Source: Fibrobacteres bacterium CG2_30_45_31
Lineage (GTDB): Bacteria; Fibrobacterota; Fibrobacteria; Fibrobacterales; Fibrobacteraceae
NCBI GenBank assembly: GCA_001873075.1
Contig: MNYL01000244.1
Location: forward strand, 1-8,488
DNA length: 8,488 bases
Reading direction: 5' to 3'
A program made the position numbers and the translations under genes. Positions 1 through 6,360 of this stretch are shown piece after piece. The notes below the pieces were generated by a model that worked only from the letters and a program-made list of their open reading frames with translations, was not told the origin of the DNA and made no database searches. Each line of letters begins with the position of its first letter. Position 1 is the first letter of the stretch.

Positions 1-1193
1 TCAACGGCCTTGTTCATTGCAGAATCAGGATCAGCAATGACAAAGTCGGGGACAAAACCGTAAGTATGGTAACTGATGCCATCTTTATCAAAGAGTCTAA
101 GAGAGGTGGCACCTGCAATGCCATTGACCTCGGTCACGATATAGAATTGTCCAATGCCTTTTCCGTAGGAGAGTTCTCCCACAATCGGCGTTTTGAGATT
201 TGAAGCAAGCGCGGCAGCAAAAATTTCGGAACAACTGGCACTACCAGAATCCAACATCAAAACATAGTAACGGCCTTTGCCAATCCCATTTGTCGTTGCA
301 ATTGTGGCAAATGCACTATCAATTTGAACGGTATAATCTTTGTCAGGGACGGCGTAAGTGCCTCGAATGATGGTATCGCCATTAGCAAGGAGCATCTTAG
401 CCATATCAGAACATTGATCTACGCTTCCGCCCGGATTGCCTCGCAAATCCAAAACAGTTGATTTAGCTCCATCGGTTTCTTCAAGGATTTCTGCAAACTC
501 TGCGGAGGTTCCGTGAATGTTGGAGGTGCTATCGGTAAATTCGGTAACGGTAATGACCGGGATATCATTAATGGAATCTAGGTAAACCGTGGGTAAAAGA
601 ATTTCTGTTTTGAGGAGCGAAAATTGAAGTGTATCGTCTCCTCTCTCGAATGAGATTTTAAAGGTGGAGGCGGTGCTACTGTCTACCAGTTTGGTGTAGC
701 GATCATAGCTCCCTTCTAGGAAAATAGAATCCACGGCGATGACGATATCGCCTTTTTGAACCCCTGCGGAAAACGCCGAACTATTAGGGTAAACGCGCTT
801 CACAGTGAGTGTGCTATCGACTGCCATACCCACGTTTTTGTTGCTTTCGGATTGGTTCAGTTGTGCCCAAAGTTCATCAAAGTAGATATTCGGGTAGTAG
901 TTGGTGAAAAGATCCGACATATCTTCGTACATGAATAACACGTCAGCGACATCTTGTACAGAAGGGATGTATATGCTTGTGTCCACATTTTCGGTGTAGT
1001 ATTCCTCAGACTTTAATTCCGTGCCTGCTTTGTAATAGTAAAAATACAGGAAGGCATAGTTGTATTCAAATTCACTGTAGTCTTCATCACCAGGATTTAA
1101 TGGGTTAGACGTGGATGTTTTCGAACTGTTATCGCAGGCGGTGATAACAATTAACGACAAAAAAAGAAAGCTGCTCCATAATATTTTTTTCAT
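1..1193 (-). CDS. S41 family peptidase lipoprotein (C-terminal processing protease type), cut at the left window edge
   Basis: The first 397 codons of an S41 serine protease; the C-terminal end lies beyond position 1. The N-terminus is a lipoprotein signal: Lys2-Lys3, a hydrophobic stretch, then lipobox ITAC with Cys20 as the predicted lipidation site, so the protein should be a periplasmic-side or surface lipoprotein. A PDZ-like segment follows at about residues 120-200, and then the protease core. The core contains RGNPGG (about 251-256), GSASCSEIF with the predicted nucleophile Ser320, and SYGKGIGQ with the general base Lys345. The Ser-Lys spacing of 25 matches S41 enzymes such as E. coli Prc. 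AGGAGA lies 10 nt upstream of the ATG. It follows the paralogous gene by 72 bp, probably in one operon; that AT-rich gap could hold a secondary promoter but none is convincing. In the S41 family such enzymes cleave periplasmic proteins near their C-termini; the substrate here is unknown. Confidence 0.9.
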   Translation of the reverse strand, partial: MKKILWSSFLFLSLIVITACDNSSKTSTSNPLNPGDEDYSEFEYNYAFLYFYYYKAGTELKSEEYYTENVDTSIYIPSVQDVADVLFMYEDMSDLFTNYYPNIYFDELWAQLNQSESNKNVGMAVDSTLTVKRVYPNSSAFSAGVQKGDIVIAVDSIFLEGSYDRYTKLVDSSTASTFKISFERGDDTLQFSLLKTEILLPTVYLDSINDIPVITVTEFTDSTSNIHGTSAEFAEILEETDGAKSTVLDLRGNPGGSVDQCSDMAKMLLANGDTIIRGTYAVPDKDYTVQIDSAFATIATTNGIGKGRYYVLMLDSGSASCSEIFAAALASNLKTPIVGELSYGKGIGQFYIVTEVNGIAGATSLRLFDKDGISYHTYGFVPDFVIADPDSAMNKAV

Positions 1194-1265
1194 ACCGATA
1201 GGTCTCCTGTGATTCAATTTAATATGCGTAAATATATGTTTTGCTAGAGAAAAATTTTAAACAAT

Positions 1266-2522
1266 TTAGGGGATTGCCCCTCCCCAAGGCTTGCGAGGCA
1301 AATAAAATGTTTGCTTTTCAAGGGAATAGGGAATGTTATTTAATCGTTTCTTTTCTACAGCTGTATTTGTCAGGGATTGTGCTTTTTCAATAGCACAGAG
1401 AGTAAAATCGTCCCCACATTGGACATCAGGGGCAATTCCAATGCCATGGTAGGACGTTCCTTGAGGGGTGTAAAGCTGCAAATTGGTAATGATTGCGAGA
1501 CCTCCATCAATGGTTTTCCAAGAACTCTGTCCAATTCCTTTTCCGTAGGTGGTTTCTCCAAGAAGTGGAATGTCTGTATTTTCAGCGATGGCTGCTACAA
1601 AAATTTCTCCACAGGAAGCCGTATTTCGATTCGCCAAAAGCACAAATTTCCCCGATTCTGCGAGGTCTCCAGAGCTTGCCCTATAATCCAATCTTTTGGT
1701 CGTTGCAGCCCCATTTCCATCGAAATACTTATCAACGCGAGTGGAGAGAGTGCCACTTTTCACAAAGAGATCGGCGGCTCCAATGCATTGGCTCATGTGT
1801 CCCCCCGGATTATTGCGAACATCAATAATGCGAACATCCGCCTTGCGAGTGGCTTCCAGAGCCTTACGGAGTTCTCCCAAGGTTCCATCCACAGGGTCTT
1901 CGGTGGTTAACGTAAACTCTCGAATGGAAATGAAGACAAATCCATCAAGGGTATCCACAAAAACCGTGGGGGCATAAATGGATTCTTTGGTGAGTGAATA
2001 GGGGGAAAGTGTATCTCCCCGTGAAGTGACGGTGAGAACAATCTCTTTATTTTTTGATAACGTATTTTGGTAACGAATATAGGCGGAATCTCCTTCCAAA
2101 TCAACGCCGTTGATGGACAGTATATTTGCATAACGAGGGATTCCCGCGCGCCCTGCGGGGCCTTTTGAATAAATTCGATAAATAAATAAGGGGTGTTTAT
2201 TTCCGGAAGCCAACAGTAGTTCCACTCCGATATCCCCTGGTACATAGCTCGTATTTATATTCGTGATCGTTTCTTCGGAATGAGCCTTTGCTACATAACG
2301 GGTGTAAGGATCCGAAAGCGATTTGTATAGAAGTGCCACGCTGGTATCTGCAGTGGCAAAAGCATTCTGAAGTTCCGAAGGGTATAAGTACAAACGCTCG
2401 AGAAGCCAAGCGTTGTATTCAAATTCGGTCGGCGATTCCGTTTCGTCAACGGGGTTATCCAAAACGCAAGAGATCAATGAGAGGCAAATGCCAAGTAATA
2501 AAAAACGATAAATCGCTTGCAT
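1266..2522 (-). CDS. S41 family peptidase lipoprotein
   Basis: A complete 418-residue S41 serine protease, paralogous to the downstream gene. The signal peptide ends in lipobox LISC with Cys19 as the likely lipidated residue. A short N-terminal region shares the FEYN motif with its neighbour. A PDZ-like segment spans about 95-180 (GPAGRAGIP, then ILSINGVDLEG). The catalytic core has NNPGG at 237-241, TASCGEIF with the predicted nucleophile Ser303, and TYGKGIGQ with Lys328; the 25-residue spacing is that of active S41 enzymes. The C-terminal part (GIGIAPDVQC) carries two extra cysteines that the neighbour lacks. The start is supported by AAGGGG about 7 nt upstream. The gene begins 24 bp after the stop of the LRR gene, which suggests co-transcription. 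The protease assignment is firm; substrate and physiological role cannot be read from the sequence. Confidence 0.93.
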   Translation of the reverse strand: MQAIYRFLLLGICLSLISCVLDNPVDETESPTEFEYNAWLLERLYLYPSELQNAFATADTSVALLYKSLSDPYTRYVAKAHSEETITNINTSYVPGDIGVELLLASGNKHPLFIYRIYSKGPAGRAGIPRYANILSINGVDLEGDSAYIRYQNTLSKNKEIVLTVTSRGDTLSPYSLTKESIYAPTVFVDTLDGFVFISIREFTLTTEDPVDGTLGELRKALEATRKADVRIIDVRNNPGGHMSQCIGAADLFVKSGTLSTRVDKYFDGNGAATTKRLDYRASSGDLAESGKFVLLANRNTASCGEIFVAAIAENTDIPLLGETTYGKGIGQSSWKTIDGGLAIITNLQLYTPQGTSYHGIGIAPDVQCGDDFTLCAIEKAQSLTNTAVEKKRLNNIPYSLEKQTFYLPRKPWGGAIP

Positions 2523-2546
2523 CAGTACCCCTTCAAAAATGAGGCA

Positions 2547-3299
2547 TTAGGTCTCGATGCGGAGACCTGGTTTGCCTGTGAGGGATTTTGGGAGATCTCC
2601 CACGAGTGGATTGCTAACCAGTGAAAGAATCTGGAGCGTCTTACAATCCGCAAGACTGGCAGGGGCATATTCAATTTCGTTTTCGTCTAAAACGAGTTCG
2701 CGAAGATTTTTAAAGGATCCAAAGGATTCCGGAATGGCCGCAAGTTTATTTCCAGAAGCCATCAAAATTTCCAACTTGTCCATTTGACTCAGTGAGGAGG
2801 GAAGGCTTACTAAGTCGTTGTTATCGAGGTACAGTTTACTCAAATTGCAAAGCTTCCCCATGGCCTCTGGAATGGCCGAAAGCATATTGTCATGTAGGCT
2901 CAATTTGGTGACATTCACCCAGTTTCCGATGCTGTCTGGGAGGTCCAAAAGTTGATTTCTCGCAATATTCACTTTTTGCAAGTGAATCAGTTTACCGAGC
3001 GTTTCTGGAATTTCAGAAAGACTGTTGTAACCTAAGTACAAATTTTCGAGCTTGGAAAGCTCACAAAGGCTGTCCGGGAGCATCATGAGGTCGTTTTCGC
3101 TCACAGAGAGGTTGCGCAAATTTTTGAGTTGGCAAATCTCTTCGGGGAGTTCTACTAAAAGATTCTCATCAAGCTTCAATTCCTCCAATGATTCCAGTTC
3201 AAAAAGTTCTGGAGGGAGAAGGCGAAGATGTTTATCGGAGAGGTCTAGAGACTTAACTTTATCCGCTTTGGCCTTGGCAATACATTCGAGAATATTCAT
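2547..3299 (-). CDS. Leucine-rich-repeat protein, probably cytoplasmic
   Basis: A 250-residue protein made almost wholly of LRRs. After a short helical cap (MNILECIAKAKADKV) come nine consecutive units of exactly 23 residues with the pattern LxxLxLxxNxLxxLPxxIxxLxx, then a degenerate tenth unit ending in GKPGLRIET. No signal peptide or membrane segment is visible, so it should be cytosolic. Such arrays form a curved solenoid for protein binding; no catalytic domain is attached. The start at 3299 is chosen because AAGGAG lies 9 nt upstream and the cap matches usual bacterial LRR N-termini. An in-frame ATG at 3329 would add ten residues (MIGLTKESSP) and has a weaker AAGGGAG site at the same spacing. 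It is probably the first gene of an operon with the two S41 lipoproteins, although it should lie in a different compartment from them. Binding partner unknown. Confidence 0.88.
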   Translation of the reverse strand: MNILECIAKAKADKVKSLDLSDKHLRLLPPELFELESLEELKLDENLLVELPEEICQLKNLRNLSVSENDLMMLPDSLCELSKLENLYLGYNSLSEIPETLGKLIHLQKVNIARNQLLDLPDSIGNWVNVTKLSLHDNMLSAIPEAMGKLCNLSKLYLDNNDLVSLPSSLSQMDKLEILMASGNKLAAIPESFGSFKNLRELVLDENEIEYAPASLADCKTLQILSLVSNPLVGDLPKSLTGKPGLRIET

Positions 3300-3308
3300 A
3301 GGTGAGGA

Positions 3309-3314
3309 CTCCTT
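3309..3314 (-). promoter_or_regulatory. Ribosome binding site deciding the LRR gene start
   Basis: On the minus strand AAGGAG sits 9 nt before the ATG at 3299. The competing upstream ATG at 3329 has AAGGGAG (3339-3345), also 9 nt away, which matches the anti-Shine-Dalgarno less well. The inner start is therefore preferred, but the outer one is not excluded. Confidence 0.5.
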
Positions 3315-3400
3315 AGTCAATCCAATCATAGAATTTTTCTCCCTTTTGGGTGGATGAAAGCGCGAAAAACGGCACCAAAATAGTATTGCTTTTTTGTGCA

Positions 3401-3428
3401 GTATATTTTGAAGTACTTGAAAAAATAC
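3401..3428. repeat. 28-bp imperfect palindrome, candidate operator
   Basis: The left arm reads GTATaTTTTgAAGT and the right arm is its reverse complement except for two mismatched pairs (12 of 14 pairs match). The centre, AAGTACTT, is perfectly symmetric, so there is no hairpin loop. That form fits a dimeric regulator's binding site better than a terminator. It lies about 100 bp upstream of the LRR start at 3299 and overlaps a leftward TATACT hexamer, so it could control the LRR-protease operon. Confidence 0.45.
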
Positions 3429-3508
3429 GGTAGTGATAGATAATTTCTTCAGTGAAATTTTTTGAAAAAAAACTATTTTTTGCTGGAAAAATACTGTAAG
3501 AAGTGATA
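3421..3508 (+). repeat. Two-copy imperfect direct repeat, AAAAATAC-GTA-GTGATA type
   Basis: Copy 1 (3421-3438) is AAAAATACGGTA followed directly by GTGATA. Copy 2 (3487-3508) is AAAAATACTGTA, then AGAA, then GTGATA. The copies are 66 bp apart. Copy 1 overlaps the right arm of the 28-bp palindrome, so the second copy may be an additional half-site for the same regulator. The AT-rich setting makes chance similarity possible. Confidence 0.35.
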
Positions 3509-3519
3509 TTTTAATTATC

Positions 3520-3539
3520 TATGTATATGAACGTACATA
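3520..3539. repeat. Short inverted repeat in the AIPR upstream region
   Basis: TATGTA (3520-3525) and TACATA (3534-3539) form six-base arms around an eight-base spacer. It lies about 36 bp upstream of the candidate -35 box of the AIPR promoter. It is a possible regulator site; arms this short can arise by chance in AT-rich DNA. Confidence 0.25.
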
Positions 3540-3575
3540 TAGAGGTTATTCTATAGGTCTTTCATGGATCAAATG

Positions 3576-3605
3576 TTGATTAATTGTCAACTTTTTGTCT
3601 ATAAA
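3576..3605 (+). promoter_or_regulatory. Candidate sigma-70-type promoter for the AIPR gene
   Basis: TTGATT (3576-3581) and TATAAA (3600-3605) are separated by 18 bp, four and five matches to the TTGACA and TATAAT consensus. Transcription would begin near 3612, leaving a leader of about 38 nt before the ATG at 3650, which has GAGGAA 3 nt upstream (3641-3646). The -35 box overlaps a small inverted repeat, GTTGA/TCAAC (3575-3591), which could be an operator. Confidence 0.4.
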
Positions 3606-3649
3606 GTTTTTGTAGAAAAATAACTGGTTGAATCTTTCTAGAGGAAATC

Positions 3650-5533
3650 ATGGAACTATCAAAGTCACAGGAACGCAGGCTTTCTTTTGTCGCAAGCTTG
3701 CTGAGTTTGAACCCGAACGATCCAACAGATCGCATCAAGGCATTGAGGCATTTGAATTTGGATGAAGAAGGCTGTTTTCACGGTTTTCAATACTCACAGG
3801 GATTCCTAGAGTTTTTCATTTTTCTCGATGAATCAACCCCGCTTGAAAAGGTGGTTCATAACTTAGTTCAAGATCTTAAACAGCTTCAAATCGCTGTTTT
3901 TCGTACCAGTGATCCTGAAAACCCATTCTTTATGTCTCTTCGCGAAGAAGCGGATCCATGGGCCATTTTGGACATGAATTCCGGTGAAGACGAGGATGAA
4001 GATGAGAACGCCCCTGCGTCCCGTCCTTATATGGAAACGTTGGAAATAACGGTGCTTCGTACGGTTTCTAGTCGTGATATCACGGACTCGGAAATGGAGC
4101 GCACCCTCAAGGATATGCGGCGCAAGTTAAATGTTTGGAAAGCAGAAATTAGTGCTAAACTTGAAATTGTTGCTGAGCATGATGACCTGACCAAAGATCT
4201 TCGCTCGGGTGATGATAAACTTGAAATTCAGATGGAAGCTCCTCCGCTTCATATGGCTAGCGAGCGTGGCGAACTGTTCCTCGGTTTTTGCCCTATTCGG
4301 ACCATTTTCGACTATCATGTGAGCTTGGGCAAGAGGCTCAAAACCAAGCATAATATGGCGATTGTTTCCAGCAATATTCGTACTTACCTGGGCAATTTGA
4401 CCCATACCAATGCGGCTTTGATCGATGCTTTCCAAGAGATGGAACGCATGGATGATTCTTCGGATTTCCCGTTTCTTCACAACGGAATGACCCTCACAGG
4501 TGATGATTTGCGCTTGAAAGAACGCGATGGTCATAAGGTGCTTCAGATTGAACGCCCTAAAATCATCAACGGAGCTCAGAGTTTGTTCACTTATGAACAG
4601 TATTTCAAAAAGAGCAAGCACCCGGTGAATCCTTATGTGCTTGTGAAGGTTGTGGTGCCTTATGCAGGCGCGGATACTTTCCTGCGCCAGGTGACGATGG
4701 CGAACAACCGTCAGAATCCGGTGTTTAGCTATCACCTTCGTGCTGCTGATGATCTTCAGTTCTTTATTTGGCAGCGTTATCAGGAAGAAGGCTTTACCTA
4801 TGTTTATAAGGATGGAGTGCGCCTCAAAGCCCGTACCCGTAAGCTCGAAGTGCGTATGCGCCCAGAACTTGCAAAAACCCTTTTCATGATGGATGCTAAA
4901 ATTTCAGAAAGCAAGTCTTCCGATTGCATCTTTGATAAGGAAAGTTTGTACCAGCGTTGTTTCGGAGCCTTCTTGCGCGTCGCTCCTGCTAAAGAACAAG
5001 AATTTGTTCGGAAGACGATTGCTTATACTAAGGCTTGGCAGCTTTTGACTCGCTTGCCGATTAAGATTCGCAATGTGATTCCTGGTAAGGGCGTTTCTAT
5101 CGAAGCTAACGATGATAACCCGCTGACCAAGATTACATGGAATGGCCGCTTGGAAGATAAGTTCGTGTTCCGCAGTGCCGTTCGTGATTTGGTAGTCGCT
5201 TTGGCTCTCCGTCATTGGCTGGTTTATGGGGAACCCACTCAGGATTTTGAATATTTGGTGAATAACGAACTGGACTTCAATAATTCCATTCTTCGCTATG
5301 CGTCACGTATTTATGGGGATCATTTGAAAGCGATTCTTGTGAGCGAATTTAGGGATGACAAGAGCTTTTACGATACCATTACTACGATCGATAAGGATTC
5401 TGGTGAATCTGTGGAACGTCGTTTATGGAAGGGCTTTGGCAATTCGGTCACTTATGAGAAAATGCTTGATCTGCTGATTAAGAAAGACGCCTCTTGGGCG
5501 AAGTGCCGCGGCGGAATCGACACTTTCTTGTAA
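3650..5533 (+). CDS. AIPR family protein (abortive infection phage resistance type)
   Basis: A 627-residue soluble protein recognised as AIPR family by an ordered set of motifs: SNIRTYLG (about 241-248), a phase-variant HNGMTL (277-282) of the usual NNG-type motif, IINGAQS (305-311), and ANNRQNPV (351-358). The last two correspond to the family's NGAQ and NxQN signatures. The N-terminal 220 residues have no motif I recognise, apart from an acidic run (EDEDEDE, 113-119), and I do not see a clear PD-(D/E)xK nuclease signature. The C-terminal 150 residues are also unassigned. The family is named for phage abortive infection and often occurs near restriction-modification or other defence genes, but its biochemical activity is poorly defined; the defence role here is inferred. 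The gene is monocistronic, with an ATG preceded by GAGGAA, its own candidate promoter and a strong terminator. Codon use does not look obviously foreign. Confidence 0.85.
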   Translation: MELSKSQERRLSFVASLLSLNPNDPTDRIKALRHLNLDEEGCFHGFQYSQGFLEFFIFLDESTPLEKVVHNLVQDLKQLQIAVFRTSDPENPFFMSLREEADPWAILDMNSGEDEDEDENAPASRPYMETLEITVLRTVSSRDITDSEMERTLKDMRRKLNVWKAEISAKLEIVAEHDDLTKDLRSGDDKLEIQMEAPPLHMASERGELFLGFCPIRTIFDYHVSLGKRLKTKHNMAIVSSNIRTYLGNLTHTNAALIDAFQEMERMDDSSDFPFLHNGMTLTGDDLRLKERDGHKVLQIERPKIINGAQSLFTYEQYFKKSKHPVNPYVLVKVVVPYAGADTFLRQVTMANNRQNPVFSYHLRAADDLQFFIWQRYQEEGFTYVYKDGVRLKARTRKLEVRMRPELAKTLFMMDAKISESKSSDCIFDKESLYQRCFGAFLRVAPAKEQEFVRKTIAYTKAWQLLTRLPIKIRNVIPGKGVSIEANDDNPLTKITWNGRLEDKFVFRSAVRDLVVALALRHWLVYGEPTQDFEYLVNNELDFNNSILRYASRIYGDHLKAILVSEFRDDKSFYDTITTIDKDSGESVERRLWKGFGNSVTYEKMLDLLIKKDASWAKCRGGIDTFL

Positions 5534-5553
5534 GTCTTGAAAAAATAAGAAAG

Positions 5554-5582
5554 CCTCTGCGTTAAAGCGCGGAGGTTTTTTT
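5554..5582 (+). terminator. Rho-independent terminator after the AIPR gene
   Basis: CCTCTGCG (5554-5561) pairs with CGCGGAGG (5568-5575) around a six-base loop TTAAAG, with one T-G wobble, and is followed by seven T residues (5576-5582). It starts 20 bp after the AIPR stop codon. The A-rich stretch on the other side (5541-5552) could give weak termination in the reverse direction. Confidence 0.88.
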
Positions 5583-5593
5583 GTTGATTCACA

Positions 5594-5620
5594 AAAAGAA
5601 TCGCTCCCATCGTTGCGATT
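5594..5620 (-). terminator. Probable terminator for the TRIC gene
   Basis: On the minus strand a perfect six-bp stem, AATCGC/GCGATT (5615-5620 with 5599-5604), with a ten-base loop is followed by CTTTTTG. It lies about 33 bp after the TRIC stop. A second weaker hairpin, AGCCC/GGGCT (5631-5650), sits directly at the gene end. With the opposing AIPR terminator it closes off a convergent gene pair. Confidence 0.5.
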
Positions 5621-5652
5621 TCATAAAAGGAGCCCTCAAACTTAGGGGCTAT

Positions 5653-6252
5653 TTATTCAGCATGAGGGAGGTGTATTTTGTGGCGCATGGCGAAGACCCG
5701 GAGTGCAAAGGTGAATAGCGTCGTGACGAGCATTTTGGTGTCGATGGAGGTAATCCCGAGGGGCTCCAAAAGCACAAAAAGGATTCCCCCAGCAATGGCT
5801 GCGGTCGCATAAAAATCGCTTTTAAGCACTTGGGGAATTTCACCTACGAGCATGTCGCGAAGCATGCCGCCGCCAGAGGCTGTGATTGTCGCCATGAGAA
5901 TGATTGCAACGGGTCCTCCCTCTAGCAACGCCGCTTTGCTTGCTCCCACGGCAGTGAAAAAACCAAGGCCAAGGGCATCGGCGATAAGTACCCATTTCCA
6001 AGAGGCACTAACGATGCGTTTCGCGCCTAATGTAATGGCTGCGGCAGCGATGCAGGTGATAATGTACATGGAACTTTTGATGGCTACAGGCGGCGTAGAT
6101 CCGAGTATAATGTCGCGTATAATTCCACCCCCGACTCCTGTGGTTACGGCAAGGATAATGACACCTAACCAATCCAGTTTATGCTGAATGGCTTTAGAGG
6201 CTCCTGTGATTGCAAAAGCAAGGGTTCCGAGAAGATCAATGGCGATAAGCAT
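5653..6252 (-). CDS. TRIC/UPF0126 family membrane protein (predicted cation channel or small-solute transporter)
   Basis: A 199-residue inner-membrane protein with about seven hydrophobic helices arranged as 3+3+1, the expected length and layout of the UPF0126/TRIC family (E. coli YadS and YicG are relatives). The two halves are a clear duplication. GASKA occurs at 17-21 and 103-107, and GGGIIRDIILG (41-51) is matched by GGGMLRDMLVG (127-137), both with an 86-residue offset. Prokaryotic members have been described as trimeric potassium-permeable channels, and the Pfam domain has also been labelled a glycine transporter, so the transported species is unsettled. The start MLIAIDLLGTLAFAITG is typical of the family; I see no strong Shine-Dalgarno site before it. 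It is convergent with the AIPR gene and divergent from the SprA-like gene, with no sign that it works with either. Confidence 0.92.
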   Translation of the reverse strand: MLIAIDLLGTLAFAITGASKAIQHKLDWLGVIILAVTTGVGGGIIRDIILGSTPPVAIKSSMYIITCIAAAAITLGAKRIVSASWKWVLIADALGLGFFTAVGASKAALLEGGPVAIILMATITASGGGMLRDMLVGEIPQVLKSDFYATAAIAGGILFVLLEPLGITSIDTKMLVTTLFTFALRVFAMRHKIHLPHAE

Positions 6253-6360
6253 ACCTAAAATTTATTACTATTCAGGGCTTAGAAATTGGTTTTTTTGTTT
6301 CACAATCTGTATTTTGAGACCGTCTTTTTGTTTTTAACTACTGCTGGGACGCATTCCTGA

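Larger units (their letters stand above)
3330..3649. other. AT-rich divergent intergenic regulatory region
   Basis: This 320-bp stretch separates the divergently transcribed LRR and AIPR genes. It is clearly more AT-rich than the flanking genes and has no credible coding frame. It contains a 28-bp near-palindrome (3401-3428), a repeated AAAAATAC element (3421 and 3487), inverted repeats at 3520-3539 and 3575-3591, and a candidate rightward promoter at 3576-3605. A TATACT hexamer reads leftward at 3405-3400, at the palindrome edge, but I see no good -35 box for it. Confidence 0.6.

Noticed and set aside
1377..1910. A 177-codon plus-strand frame opposite the second S41 protease
   Set aside because: The minus-strand frame carries the full S41 catalytic motifs and a good ribosome binding site; the plus frame has no supporting signal.
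3564..3623. A 19-codon frame (begins MDQMLINCQ) just upstream of the AIPR gene, considered as a leader peptide
   Set aside because: It overlaps the best candidate promoter, so it would mostly not be transcribed from it, and it has no attenuator-like hairpin or biased codons after it.
4127..4735. A 202-codon open frame on the minus strand inside the AIPR gene
   Set aside because: It lies wholly antisense to a protein with recognisable family motifs, has His/Arg-rich shadow-like composition and no domain I recognise.
3299..5533. LRR protein plus AIPR protein as a two-part sensor-effector defence system
   Set aside because: They are divergently transcribed across 350 bp, and the LRR gene appears to belong with the S41 protease genes. 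A shared operator is possible but nothing directly links their functions.
5852..6187. A 111-codon plus-strand frame opposite the TRIC gene
   Set aside because: Rich in Met, Ala and Pro as expected from the complement of a Gly/Ala-rich membrane protein; no start signal or recognisable domain.
6314..6340. TTGAGA and TAACTA as a promoter for the SprA-like gene
   Set aside because: The spacer is only 15 bp and both hexamers match the consensus poorly.
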